Positions 48,233-56,936 are shown, counted from the stretch's first letter. The stretch: 56,950 bases of DNA from Propionibacteriaceae bacterium (GCA_031271975.1 JAISUR010000005.1:1-56950); one strand, 5' to 3'. The notes: generated from the sequence alone by a model not told the origin. Translations and numbers: made by a program.

Positions 48233-48332
48233 GGTCCATGCTCAGTGGACCGCGAGCCGGACTCCGTCCGGAGATGCCGGAACGAGTCCGGCATGACGGG
48301 TAGGAGTGGTCCCGAAACAGGTTCGGCGTGAC
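48233..48332. repeat. Cluster of small palindromes including two dispersed-repeat copies
   Basis: Four hairpins follow one another: 48233-48251 (GGTCCA/TGGACC), 48257-48271 (CCGGAC/GTCCGG), 48274-48294 (ATGCCGGA, ACGAG, TCCGGCAT) and 48307-48332 (core CCGAA, ACAGG, TTCGG). The last two are inverted, diverged copies of the GTCATCCCGG-type element. They fill the spacer between two convergent genes. Confidence 0.65.
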
Positions 48333-48340
48333 GGGAGGGG

Positions 48341-49282
48341 CTACCCGGCCAGCGCGGTCGCGAACTGCATGATTTGGGCCATGAAGACCACGAACATGAG
48401 GATGGGAGCCAGAACGCCGAGGATGATACCGACGATGCCCTGTGGGCGGCCCTTGTTCTGCACTGCGGCGATGATGGAGATGACGAAGCCAACGATGCCA
48501 ACCAGGGAAGCGATGAAGGAGATCGTCAGATACAGCATGCCGTAGGTGCCGAAATACTCCTGCACTTCCAATGGCAGGGAGTTCACGTCGATTTGGCCGC
48601 CGCTGATGACCGCCCCGCTGTTGACAAGGTATTCCAAGACCTGTGCATAGACCGCCCCGAAAGACCACGTGGCGAAGCAGCCTGCGATGGCCCCGACGGC
48701 GACGATGATCAGGCCGATGAGGCCCAGCTTGGACTTCTTTGCGGGAGCCGCGGCGTCCGCGTAGTACGGCTGGAGCGCGTCCGGTTGCACGGGTGCCTGG
48801 CCAGTGGGCGGCCAAGTCACTGCTTGGGGTTGGGCCGGGGCCGTATATGGCGTCGGGTTGAACGCCGGTGCGGCATAGCCGGTCTGGCCGGGCGGGGTGT
48901 ATTGCTGTGCGGGTGGGGTGTACTGCTGGGCAGGAGGTGTGTATTGCTGCTGCGGGGGTGTGAAACCCTGAGCCGGTGGGGCATATTGCTGCGTAGGCGG
49001 CGGGAACGAGCCGTAGGAGGGCGTCTCCGGGGCGGCGTACTGCGGTGTTACGGGCGCCTGGGGAGCGGCAGAGTACGATCCGGGTGTGTAGCCCGTGATC
49101 TGGTCGGACGCCGGTGCTGCTTCGGGAGCCGGTGCGTTGAAGGCATCTGCGGCGGGAGCCTGAGGGGCAGTCGCGGGGCTGTCACCCAGAGCTGAGAAGT
49201 CGGGAGCTGCGGGGGTGTTCGCAGGGGCGGAAGGCGGAACCCAGGCAGGCTGGCCAGAATCCGGTGTGTTCTGATCTGTCAT
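48341..49282 (-). CDS. Proline/glutamine-rich four-helix membrane protein
   Basis: This protein has 313 residues. The first 175 are a low-complexity cytoplasmic-type region with tandem QQYTPPA repeats (about residues 95-130) and many Pro, Ala and Tyr. Residues 185-313 hold about four hydrophobic segments (LGLIGLIIVAVGAIAGCFATW; LYLTISFIASLVGIVGFVISIIAAV; GIVGIILGVLAPILMFVVF) with the NKGRPQGIVGIILG loop of DUF4190-like proteins. Such Pro-rich tails with small membrane domains are common in actinobacteria and have no known function. The start has TAGGAT exactly 6 nt upstream. Confidence 0.8.
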   Translation of the reverse strand: MTDQNTPDSGQPAWVPPSAPANTPAAPDFSALGDSPATAPQAPAADAFNAPAPEAAPASDQITGYTPGSYSAAPQAPVTPQYAAPETPSYGSFPPPTQQYAPPAQGFTPPQQQYTPPAQQYTPPAQQYTPPGQTGYAAPAFNPTPYTAPAQPQAVTWPPTGQAPVQPDALQPYYADAAAPAKKSKLGLIGLIIVAVGAIAGCFATWSFGAVYAQVLEYLVNSGAVISGGQIDVNSLPLEVQEYFGTYGMLYLTISFIASLVGIVGFVISIIAAVQNKGRPQGIVGIILGVLAPILMFVVFMAQIMQFATALAG

Positions 49283-49288
49283 GGCGTA

Positions 49289-49294
49289 ATCCTA
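49289..49294 (-). promoter_or_regulatory. Putative -10 element of the Pro-rich membrane protein gene
   Basis: TAGGAT, 6 nt, ATG on the minus strand. The AGGA within it could alternatively act as a Shine-Dalgarno. Confidence 0.4.
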
Positions 49295-49348
49295 GCGGCA
49301 AGATCTGGGCTCGCGCTGTGTAAACGCACCGTGATAAGGAGTGCCGGT

Positions 49349-51058
49349 TCAATCGCGGAAGTCGCGTTCCAAGTACTGGGCGTCGACGTCTCCGTTGGCC
49401 ACTCGGATCGCTTCCTGCTCGCGCAACTCGACGCGGCGGATCTTCCCGGAGATCGTCTTGGGCAGGTCTTGGACGAATTCGACGATGCGCACCCGCTGAT
49501 AGCCGGAGAGGCGTTCGCGGGCGTGTTCGAAGATGGCGCGGGCGGCCTCGTCCGTGTTGGTGGCGACATCGCCCACCAGCTTCACGAAGGCTTTCGGCAC
49601 AGCCAAACGCACCGGGTCGGGGGAGGGGACGATGGCAACTTCGGTGACGTAGGGGTGCTCCAGCAGGATGGATTCGAGTTCGAAGGGCGAAATCTTGTAG
49701 TCCGAGGCCTTGAACACGTCATCGGCGCGGCCGACATAGGTGAGGTAGCCGTCGGCGTCCCGGCGGGCGATGTCGCCGGTGTGGTAATAACCGTCGTGGT
49801 AGGCGTCCGCGGTGAGCGCCGAATCATGGTAATAACCCGTGGCCAAGCCGAGGATGTCAGCGTCCAGGCTGAGGCAGATTTCCCCTTCGTCCGCCACTTC
49901 TGCTCCGGTGGCCGGGTCGCGCAGGGTTACGGCGTAGCCAGGCAGGGGGCGGCCCATCGAACCGTCTTTGACAAGGGCTCCCGGGTTGTTGCCGATGGCG
50001 CAGGTCATTTCGGTTTGGCCGAAGCCGTCGCGGATGGTGGCGCCCCAGGCGTTTCGGACTTGGGTGATCACTTCGGGGTTCAACGGCTCGCCGGCGCCCA
50101 GCAGTTCCCGCGGCGGGTGCTGCAGCATGGTCAGATCGGCTTGGATGAGCATGCGCCACACGGTGGGCGGCGCGCAGAAGGTCGTCACCTCGTGTTCGTC
50201 CATCACATGCATGAGTTCGGCGGCGTTGAAACGCTCGTAGTTGAATACGAACACCGTCGCCTGGGCGAGGAAGGGCGCGAAAAAGTTGCTCCAGGCATGC
50301 TTGCCCCAACCGGGGGACGAGATGTTGAGGTGGATGTCGCCCTGGCGCACGCCCAGCCACCACATCGTGGTCAGGTGCCCGACCGGATAGGACACCTGCG
50401 TGTGGCGGACAAGCTTCGGATGGGATGTCGTGCCCGACGTGAAATACAACAGGCACTTGGCGCTGGCCGGGGTGAGAGCCTGCGGGTCGTAATCGGCGGA
50501 AGCCTTGTGCGACTCGGCGAAGTCGATCCAACCGGGCGGTGTCACCGGGCCCACGCCGATCTTGACCAGCGAACGGCCAGTGCCGCGGAAGCGGCGCTTC
50601 AGGTTGTTGGACGCGATTGCGAACTTGGCGCGCGAACGTTTTGCCCTGAAGGCCAGGTCCGCCGGGGAGAGCAGTGTGGAGGTGGGTATGGCAACGCCGC
50701 CGATCTTGATCAGGCCGAGCAGGATCTCCCACAACTCGATCGTGTTGGGCAGCATCACGATCATGTGGTCTCCGGCCTTCATGCCGATCTTGTGCAGCCA
50801 GTTGGCGACCTGGTCGGATCGCCTGGACAACTCCGCATAGCTCCAGGAGCCGGTCTGTGCGCCGTCGGTGATCATCACAGCGGGCCGGTCCGGGTGCTCG
50901 GCGGCGACGACGTCGAACCACTCCAGCCCAAAGTTGAAGTGCGACAACTCCGGCCAGCGGAACCCGCTGACCGCCTTGTCGTAGTCGGGATTGGCGAAGA
51001 GGAAGTCGCGTGCTTTCCGCACAGCGACCGTGGCCTCGGTTGGGGGACGGCCGACCAT
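49349..51058 (-). CDS. Acyl-CoA synthetase (AMP-forming, medium-chain type)
   Basis: This member of the ANL superfamily has 569 residues. The P-loop-like motif is YFTSGTTSHPKLVRH (about residue 210). Adenylate-binding motifs are GAGEPLNPEV, DGFGQTEM and YYHTGDIARRDADGYLTYVGRADDVFKASDYKISPFELE. The C-terminal catalytic lysine motif is LPKTISGKIRRVELR. It activates a carboxylic acid to its CoA thioester through an acyl-AMP. The N-terminal FNFGLEWFDVVAAEHPDRPAV resembles medium-chain and benzoate-type ligases; the substrate is unknown. The start has AGGAG 6-7 nt upstream, and a repeated operator-like motif covers the promoter. Confidence 0.9.
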   Translation of the reverse strand: MVGRPPTEATVAVRKARDFLFANPDYDKAVSGFRWPELSHFNFGLEWFDVVAAEHPDRPAVMITDGAQTGSWSYAELSRRSDQVANWLHKIGMKAGDHMIVMLPNTIELWEILLGLIKIGGVAIPTSTLLSPADLAFRAKRSRAKFAIASNNLKRRFRGTGRSLVKIGVGPVTPPGWIDFAESHKASADYDPQALTPASAKCLLYFTSGTTSHPKLVRHTQVSYPVGHLTTMWWLGVRQGDIHLNISSPGWGKHAWSNFFAPFLAQATVFVFNYERFNAAELMHVMDEHEVTTFCAPPTVWRMLIQADLTMLQHPPRELLGAGEPLNPEVITQVRNAWGATIRDGFGQTEMTCAIGNNPGALVKDGSMGRPLPGYAVTLRDPATGAEVADEGEICLSLDADILGLATGYYHDSALTADAYHDGYYHTGDIARRDADGYLTYVGRADDVFKASDYKISPFELESILLEHPYVTEVAIVPSPDPVRLAVPKAFVKLVGDVATNTDEAARAIFEHARERLSGYQRVRIVEFVQDLPKTISGKIRRVELREQEAIRVANGDVDAQYLERDFRD

Positions 51059-51070
51059 GCCAACTCCTAA

Positions 51071-51107
51071 GTTAACGGAACCGTAGGTTACGCTACCGTA
51101 GCTTACT
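51071..51107 (-). promoter_or_regulatory. Repeated operator-like element upstream of the acyl-CoA synthetase gene
   Basis: ACCGTAG-N-TTAC occurs at 51080-51091 and again at 51095-51106, in 15-bp phase. The second copy sits in a perfect GCTAC-C-GTAGC palindrome (51093-51103), and an ACGG-AA-CCGT palindrome (51075-51084 region) overlaps the first. It lies 13-49 nt before the start codon. The layout suits a TetR-type lipid-metabolism regulator, which is not encoded in the window. Confidence 0.55.
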
Positions 51108-51147
51108 CAGAAGGGCCTGGTCTTCCAAACACGCCCGCGGCGTGTGG

Positions 51148-52254
51148 TCAACGCAATGAGCTTGGCTCGTACGTCCAGTGGATTGCCACGTCCGATGGGT
51201 TCGCGACGTCTACCCAGTACGAAATGCTGCCCATGGGGTAGTAAGTGTCCGTGTCGGACGGGTTGGGGGAGAGACTCACGGTTCCGGCCCAAGAACCCCA
51301 AATGCGAATTTTCGCGTCGTCCGCTCCCACACGCGAATAGGAAGCCGTGATCGACGGGGCACGCTCGGTGAAGGGCGCCGTTTCGCTGTCCAGGTTCCAC
51401 TGCAGAGTGTCTTCATCGATCGTGATCGACTCGCCTTTGAATCCCTTGATGGTGGGGCCTTCGAACCCGAATCCGCACTTGGTTTGGTACGCATGCTCTG
51501 CCAGGCATTGAGTCAACTCATCTTCGGCTTGTGCCAAGATCGCCTCGGCGGCCGTGTCTTTCAGCTTCAGTGGTTCGGTTACGGCAGGCTGCACGACCTT
51601 GGACTCGTCGCCCAACACGGTGAACTCTGGGACGGTCACTTCCATCAGCGGGTGCTCGACGGCAAACTCGTAGTAGCCCGGAAACAAGATGAACTCGCAC
51701 AGCGTTCTGCAGTCGGTGGTCGAGACGGGTTCGCCATCGAGCGTTAGGGTGACTGACAGCGCCGTCGCCTGCTCGAAAAGCGTGCTGGCGACCTCGACTT
51801 CGACCCATCCGGAGACCAAATACCAATAGGTATCCGCCTGAAGAACATGGAAGTCGGCGTCGACCACCTGGGTGCCGATCGCATACCTGGCATGAACCCT
51901 GTCATCACTGCTCGCCGACTCGTCTACCGCGATCGACGTCAGCGGAGCGGTTGCCTGCGAAGCTGCGAGCATCTTGTCGGTGAGGTAGGTGGCGGCATAC
52001 GGTGTCCCGTGCACAAAGGCCAGGGCGTCCGCGGCGCGACCTTCGGCCAGGGCTGTCAAATAGCCTTCCACGGCCTGGGTTGGAGTGCGAGCCTGACCAA
52101 TCTCGAAAGGCCGAGCTTGATCCCAGTGCTGGTAGGCGAACACGCTGATCACTGCGGCCATGGCGACGGCCACCAATGCGCCGCAGGCTCGAATGATTCT
52201 GGTCCGATGGTGCCCAGGTGTCTTGTGTTCCTCGGTGCCGGGGTCGGAGGTCAT
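51148..52254 (-). CDS. Membrane-anchored protein of unknown function
   Basis: This protein has 368 residues. A short cytoplasmic head is followed by one membrane helix (IIRACGALVAVAMAAVISVFAY, about 20-41). A long extracellular part begins RTPTQAVEGYLTALAEGRAADALAFVHG, which resembles the helical start of NTF2/DUF4878-like lipoprotein domains. Beta-rich repeats follow, with Cys pairs TTDCRTLCEF and LTQCLAEHAYQTKCGF. I do not recognise a family. TAGGGT lies six bases before the ATG. It follows the 53667-52300 gene by 45 nt on the same strand. Confidence 0.75.
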   Translation of the reverse strand: MTSDPGTEEHKTPGHHRTRIIRACGALVAVAMAAVISVFAYQHWDQARPFEIGQARTPTQAVEGYLTALAEGRAADALAFVHGTPYAATYLTDKMLAASQATAPLTSIAVDESASSDDRVHARYAIGTQVVDADFHVLQADTYWYLVSGWVEVEVASTLFEQATALSVTLTLDGEPVSTTDCRTLCEFILFPGYYEFAVEHPLMEVTVPEFTVLGDESKVVQPAVTEPLKLKDTAAEAILAQAEDELTQCLAEHAYQTKCGFGFEGPTIKGFKGESITIDEDTLQWNLDSETAPFTERAPSITASYSRVGADDAKIRIWGSWAGTVSLSPNPSDTDTYYPMGSISYWVDVANPSDVAIHWTYEPSSLR

Positions 52255-52260
52255 GGCTTC

Positions 52261-52266
52261 ACCCTA
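52261..52266 (-). promoter_or_regulatory. Putative -10 element of the 52254 gene
   Basis: TAGGGT, 6 nt, ATG on the minus strand with no Shine-Dalgarno. Leaderless pattern. Confidence 0.4.
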
Positions 52267-52299
52267 CCGGTACTGCAACTCTGGCAGCCTGGCAGCACG

Positions 52300-53667
52300 T
52301 CACAGCAGGTCTGGATACTTGTCACGGTCGCCAATCCGTGCGGCATACTCTGCCAGCCTTCCAGCTGCCTGGTCGTCGTACTCGAGCAACGCCCGGACGC
52401 CCCACGCGAAGCGCAGTTTCGCATCGACCACCTCACTGGCCAGGTCGTCAAGGTGGGCGTACAGCGCCCACAGCAGATCGTTGAATTCAGGGTAGGCGCC
52501 CTGCATGGCGATCCCATAGGTGAACGGGCGGCCAGACCATGGGTAGCTGCTGGACTGGTTGGCGAGTTTGTCGCGCGCCTCTGCCAGCAGATAGAAGATG
52601 TTCTTCATGGATTCCTCAACCTCTTCAAGGACTGCTTCGGTCACCCTGACCTGATCGCTCGAGCCAAGATCGGTTCCTTCATCCACGTTGCGGACGGGGT
52701 TCTTGAGGTCGAAACCACCTGAGTAGTTGTTCTTGATCTGGGTCAGATTGTGTTTCATGGCCGCCGCCAGGCCCTCCTCTTCAGACCTGATCTCCGTACG
52801 AAGCTGGGAGAAGGAGTCGGCGAAAGCCGTGTGAATGGCCTCATAGTCTCCAGGCTTGTTCATCTCGACATCTTTGAGGGTGTAATTGCGCACGTCCTCC
52901 CAGAGCTTGATACCAGCCTTGCCAATGACCGTGGCTCCCTTGGCCTCAGGTATCAGGCCGATGACGTCCAGGATCGCTCCGATGACGTCGAATGCCAAGG
53001 TCCATTCTTCGGTGAGGTCGTTCGGCTGTCTTGCAAACTTCCTGAAGGCGGCCGTCGCTGATTCAACGATCCGGGCGGTGTCCCTTCGCGCCATCTCGAG
53101 TAAGTACTGCGTCCCTTTCGCCGCTGTGTAGAGCGATATCAGCACGTCGTTGAAATTGGCGACGACTGTCGGCAGGGCAGCCAGATACTGTTCAAATGCT
53201 CCCTTGAGAATGCCCTCCATTTGGGAGAGGTTCTGCTGGATGACGGTGTAGTTCGAGTCGAAGATGCTGCCGCCGCCCGGCGCGTCAGACATGGACGTTG
53301 AGACGGCGGCGATCACAGGCTCGAGGCCCGCGATGAGGTACTGAAACCTTGCAGGGTCTGGAAGCTGATCAAATGCGCACAAAGCACAACTGAGTTCCGC
53401 GCGGACCCCATTGAAACGCGAAACATACGAAGATGACCCTGAGGGCATCGGCCAGCCATTAACGGTTATCTTGACATCGCCGCCGCCAACACCATCGGCA
53501 TCGGGTGCCTCCACGATAGTCATTGTGCTTGTTGCATAGCTTTCAGAGACCACGACTATCACACTCAAGTAGTGGTCCGCCATTACCTCGAAGCCCTGCT
53601 TCTTCATGTAGGCGTCAATAGCAGCGCGGTTGAGCGCGCCGATCGACAGATCCTCATAGCCCGACAT
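52300..53667 (-). CDS. Large helical protein, possible type VII-secretion-related
   Basis: This protein has 455 residues and no signal peptide. The N-terminus reads YEDLSIGALNRAAIDAYMKKQGFEVMADHYLSV. Long amphipathic helices follow, such as VIQQNLSQMEGILKGAFEQYLAALPTVVANFNDVLISLYTAAKGTQYLLEMARRD. A hydrophobic patch, FDVIGAILDVIGLIPEAKGATVIGKAGIKLWEDV, resembles LXG/WXG toxin middle regions. No C-terminal toxin motif is seen. The start has a strong GGAGGAGGGA site. I cannot name a family; a relation to ESX-type substrates is only a guess from helical content. Confidence 0.75.
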   Translation of the reverse strand: MSGYEDLSIGALNRAAIDAYMKKQGFEVMADHYLSVIVVVSESYATSTMTIVEAPDADGVGGGDVKITVNGWPMPSGSSSYVSRFNGVRAELSCALCAFDQLPDPARFQYLIAGLEPVIAAVSTSMSDAPGGGSIFDSNYTVIQQNLSQMEGILKGAFEQYLAALPTVVANFNDVLISLYTAAKGTQYLLEMARRDTARIVESATAAFRKFARQPNDLTEEWTLAFDVIGAILDVIGLIPEAKGATVIGKAGIKLWEDVRNYTLKDVEMNKPGDYEAIHTAFADSFSQLRTEIRSEEEGLAAAMKHNLTQIKNNYSGGFDLKNPVRNVDEGTDLGSSDQVRVTEAVLEEVEESMKNIFYLLAEARDKLANQSSSYPWSGRPFTYGIAMQGAYPEFNDLLWALYAHLDDLASEVVDAKLRFAWGVRALLEYDDQAAGRLAEYAARIGDRDKYPDLL

Positions 53668-53797
53668 CTCGTCTGTCCCTCCTCCGCTGGCGCCGCAGCG
53701 GATGCGTGGTTTTACTGGGATGCTACTGGCTGCTTTCGGATACCGCGATGGGAACCAAGTCCCATGTGGCTTTGGAGGGGGATTTGGGTGCCCCGAC

Positions 53798-53803
53798 TAC
53801 ACT
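53798..53803 (+). promoter_or_regulatory. Putative -10 element of the 53829 lipoprotein gene
   Basis: TACACT lies 25 nt upstream of the ATG, giving a short leader that contains the GAGAGGAG ribosome site. The -35 is weak. Confidence 0.35.
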
Positions 53804-53828
53804 GACCTGTTCTTGAGAGGAGCACCCC

Positions 53829-54554
53829 ATGAAGAATCACCTCCTGACAAGCGGACTCATCGCTTTGCTGCTTGCCCTTACCGCGTGCACCGGAGCCACG
53901 GTCCCGGTCAACGACGATGTGTCGGATGACACCACTGCCATGTCCGACGGCGAAGACGCGCCTGCGGGCATGATCTACTACGACTTGAATGACATGATCG
54001 AAGAAGGCACCAAGTCCATCACCACGGCGCACGTGGAAACCATCATCGAAAAGAAGGGAACCACGGAAGTCACCACTGGCGTTGTCGACTACACCGACCA
54101 GGACAACCCCGAATTTGACATCGTGAAAGAGGGAGTTGTCAGTTCCTCGGAACGAATCATCCAGGCCGATGGCTACATGTACGCCTCGTACGGCAACGCC
54201 ACACCGGCCCAGCTGAGCGGCTCCGACTTGAACCCGTTGATGTACGACGTCGATCTGTCCCGGGCCGCGCATGACGCCATCTACGGCATGGTCGATCCGC
54301 TGGATGGCGTGCAGCCCACGGTGACCTTCGTCGGAGAGGAACAGCTCGACGGCCAGGCGGTGCAGCACTACAACGTCACCGGCAAGCAGGTCTACAAGAA
54401 GGACGAACCGCAAGCCGTGCTGGACATCTGGTTCAACGCTTCAGGCCAGCCGATCAAGTTCGTCTTCCAAGAGCAGGACGCCACCACGACGTGCGCCTAC
54501 ACCCAACTCGGCGAACCCGTCACCATCGAAGCGCCCGCGGACTTCTACGCGTGA
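53829..54554 (+). CDS. LppX/LprG-like lipoprotein
   Basis: This protein has 241 residues. A lipoprotein signal ending LALLLALTAC (Cys20) is followed by an acidic linker. The beta-rich domain begins MIYYDLNDMIEEGTKSITTAHVETIIEKKGTTEVTTGVVDY. It continues VTFVGEEQLDGQAVQHYNVTG and VLDIWFNASGQPIKFVFQ. This layout resembles the actinobacterial LppX/LprG/LprAFG half-barrel lipoproteins, which bind acylated lipids for transport to the cell surface. The similarity is structural and moderate. The GAGAGGAG site lies 6-7 nt before the start. Confidence 0.75.
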   Translation: MKNHLLTSGLIALLLALTACTGATVPVNDDVSDDTTAMSDGEDAPAGMIYYDLNDMIEEGTKSITTAHVETIIEKKGTTEVTTGVVDYTDQDNPEFDIVKEGVVSSSERIIQADGYMYASYGNATPAQLSGSDLNPLMYDVDLSRAAHDAIYGMVDPLDGVQPTVTFVGEEQLDGQAVQHYNVTGKQVYKKDEPQAVLDIWFNASGQPIKFVFQEQDATTTCAYTQLGEPVTIEAPADFYA

Positions 54555-54573
54555 GGTCGCGGCGCGGCGAGCG

Positions 54574-55623
54574 TCAGCGGAGACCTTCGTTGGGCACTGC
54601 CACCGTCATTCCGCCCGAGCCCAGCACCGGCTTGTCCATCGCCATCAGGGCCTCGCCCAACTGGTCGAAGCTGATGACCTCGCCGATCAGGCGTTTGGGA
54701 TCGAGCTTCCCGGCGGTGATCAGGTCGAGCATTGGCGGGTAGGCCTGGGCGGCCATGCCGTGCGAACCGGAGACGCGCAGTTCTTGGGAGACGACCAGGT
54801 CCCATGGGAGTGGGGCAGTGGCGTTCTCTTTCAGCATCAGGCCCACTTGGACGTGGCGGCCCCTGCGGCGCAGGCTGCGGATGGACGCCGCTGAGGTGTG
54901 CGGCGAACCAACGGCGTCGACGGAAACGTGGGCGCCGCCGCCGGTGATCTCGCGCACCAACTCGGGAGACTCCGGCGAAACCGGCAGCGTTTCCGCGGCC
55001 CCCAAGTCGCGCGCCCGGGTCAAGGCTTGCTCGGACTGGTCGACGGCCACAACTCTGGCGCCGATGGCTTCGGCGATCATGACGACCGACAGGCCCACGC
55101 CGCCACATCCGTAGACGACCAGCCACTCGCCGGCGGTCAGCGACCCTTGGCCGGTCACCGCGTGGTAGGCGGTCGCAAAGCGGCAACCCAGCGCGGCGGC
55201 GGTCACGAAGTCGAGCCCGTCCGGAAGCCGGACCAAGTTCAAGTCCGCGTTGTGCACCACGACGCGTTCGGCAAAAGACCCCGGATAGGTGAAGCCGGGC
55301 TGTTGCTGCGTCGGACAGACCTGGGCGTTGCCCGAAGTGCAGTAGTCACACTTGCCGCAGCCGTTCACGAACGGGGAGGTGACACGCTCGCCCACAGTGA
55401 AGCTGGTCACCGACTTGCCGACGGCCACCACGTTGCCGGCGAACTCGTGGCCCGGGGTCATGGGCAGGGGGACGATTTCGTGGCCGCGCCACGCGTGCCA
55501 GTCGGAACGGCACACGCCGGTGGCGCGCACCTCGACGATGGCCCCGTCCTCGGGACAGGTCAGTTCGGGGACATCTTGCCAGCGGACCAACCCGCCGATC
55601 TCTGAATAAGCCACTGCGCGCAT
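54574..55623 (-). CDS. Zinc-dependent alcohol dehydrogenase
   Basis: This medium-chain dehydrogenase has 349 residues. Catalytic zinc ligands lie in GVCRSDWHAWRGH and PGHEFAG. The structural zinc site is GCGKCDYCTSGNAQVC (about residues 88-104). The Rossmann motif is VVYGCGGVGLSVVMIAEAIGARVVAVD (about 165-190), whose acidic residue favours NAD. It oxidises a primary or secondary alcohol, with no substrate visible. It is divergent from menF. TAACCT lies 6 nt before the ATG with no Shine-Dalgarno. Confidence 0.9.
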   Translation of the reverse strand: MRAVAYSEIGGLVRWQDVPELTCPEDGAIVEVRATGVCRSDWHAWRGHEIVPLPMTPGHEFAGNVVAVGKSVTSFTVGERVTSPFVNGCGKCDYCTSGNAQVCPTQQQPGFTYPGSFAERVVVHNADLNLVRLPDGLDFVTAAALGCRFATAYHAVTGQGSLTAGEWLVVYGCGGVGLSVVMIAEAIGARVVAVDQSEQALTRARDLGAAETLPVSPESPELVREITGGGAHVSVDAVGSPHTSAASIRSLRRRGRHVQVGLMLKENATAPLPWDLVVSQELRVSGSHGMAAQAYPPMLDLITAGKLDPKRLIGEVISFDQLGEALMAMDKPVLGSGGMTVAVPNEGLR

Positions 55624-55629
55624 GCCAGA

Positions 55630-55635
55630 AGGTTA
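55630..55635 (-). promoter_or_regulatory. Putative -10 element of the alcohol dehydrogenase gene
   Basis: TAACCT, 6 nt, ATG on the minus strand. On the other strand TAGAGT (55685-55690) lies 9 nt before the menF start and may serve that gene. Confidence 0.4.
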
Positions 55636-55699
55636 CCCGTTTCCCGCCCGGGGATCGTGTTTTCCAAAACGGGAGACTCCGCATTAGAGTAGGCCCGCT

Positions 55700-56899
55700 A
55701 TGCACTCCGTAACCATCCCCATCGCCGACCCGGGCGATCTGCCGCGCTATTTCCGGGGCGAATCCGACGTCGCGTGGCTGCGCAACCACGACGGCATGGT
55801 TGGCCTCGGCGTGGCCGCACGGCACGAAGGGCCCCCTGGGTCTTGGTGGGAGGAATTCGCGGCCGGGCTGGAAGTCGACAACGAGCTTCCGGACACTTTC
55901 GGAACCGGGCCGCTGGCGTTCACCTCGCTGGCATTCGATCCGGAGCACACCGCGGAAGCGTCCGTGATCACGGTGCCGCGGCTCATCGTCGGCCGGCGCA
56001 GGGGCAAGTGTTGGTTGACGTTGCTCAGCGATCACGGAGATGTGCCTCGGTTGCCGGAGCTTGTCGGCGCGCCCGCCGCGCCCGCCGATCCTTCCTGCCA
56101 GTGGCTGCTGCCGCCCGCGCAGTGGAAGGCCGCCGTCGCCGAGGCCGTGTCACGCATTGGGGACGAGCTGACGAAAGTGGTGCTGGCAAGGGCCGTCCGA
56201 GTGGCGACCGCAGCCGATCCGGCTTGGCTGGTGCGCTGGCTGGCCGAGCAGTATCCGACTTGCTGGACGTACCACAACTCTGGCCTGGTCGGTGCGTCGC
56301 CGGAGTTGCTGGTGCGCCGCGAGCATGGGCTTGTCACCTCGCGGGTGCTGGCGGGGACGATCCGCCGCGACGGCGATGAGGAACTCGACCTCAAACTGGC
56401 CCACGCGCTGGCCCGCTCATCGAAGAACCTGGTCGAGCACGAGTTGGCCGTCGAGTCGGTGGCCGCCGCGCTGGAGAGTTTCGCGACGGGCATGAACGTG
56501 CCGGAGCGGCCCTTCGTCCTGGAGTTGCCGAACGTACTGCACCTGGCCTCCGACATCACGGCGGTGGTCCGGCCGGAGGCGACAGCATTGCGCGTGGCCG
56601 CCGCGCTCCATCCCACGGCAGCCGTGTGCGGCACCCCGACGGCCTTGGCGCGTGAGACCATAGCCGAGTTGGAATGCCTGGACCGCGGCCGCTATTCAGG
56701 GCCGGTCGGTTGGACGGACGCGAACGGCGACGGGGAATTCGCGATCGCGCTGCGCTGCGGCAAGTTGGACTCCACCGGTGTGGTGCTCTATGCGGGCTGC
56801 GGTATCGTCGCCGAATCCGACCCCGAGGAGGAGTTCGCCGAAACCGAAGCCAAGCTTCTGCCGATGCTGCAAGCGCTGGGGCTGAATCCGTCATCCTGA
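55700..56899 (+). CDS. menF: Isochorismate synthase
   Basis: This chorismate-binding enzyme has 399 residues. Conserved blocks are KVVLARAVRV, NSGLVGASPELLVRREHGLVTSRVLAGTIRR, SSKNLVEHELAVE, LHPTAAVCGTPTALARETI, DRGRYSGPVGWTDANGDGEFAIALRCG and YAGCGIVAESDPEEEFAETEAKLLPML. These fit isochorismate synthases (MenF/EntC) rather than anthranilate synthase. It converts chorismate to isochorismate for menaquinone or, less likely here, a siderophore. No other men gene is in the window. The frame is complete. Confidence 0.92.
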   Translation: MHSVTIPIADPGDLPRYFRGESDVAWLRNHDGMVGLGVAARHEGPPGSWWEEFAAGLEVDNELPDTFGTGPLAFTSLAFDPEHTAEASVITVPRLIVGRRRGKCWLTLLSDHGDVPRLPELVGAPAAPADPSCQWLLPPAQWKAAVAEAVSRIGDELTKVVLARAVRVATAADPAWLVRWLAEQYPTCWTYHNSGLVGASPELLVRREHGLVTSRVLAGTIRRDGDEELDLKLAHALARSSKNLVEHELAVESVAAALESFATGMNVPERPFVLELPNVLHLASDITAVVRPEATALRVAAALHPTAAVCGTPTALARETIAELECLDRGRYSGPVGWTDANGDGEFAIALRCGKLDSTGVVLYAGCGIVAESDPEEEFAETEAKLLPMLQALGLNPSS

Positions 56900-56910
56900 C
56901 CCCCAACCCC

Positions 56911-56936
56911 GTCATCCCGGACTCGTTCCGGGGTCC
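56911..56936. repeat. Dispersed palindrome, copy at the window end
   Basis: GTCATCCCGG, ACTCGTT, CCGGGGTCC: the same element as at 24661, with a changed right end. It begins 12 nt after the menF stop. Confidence 0.65.
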
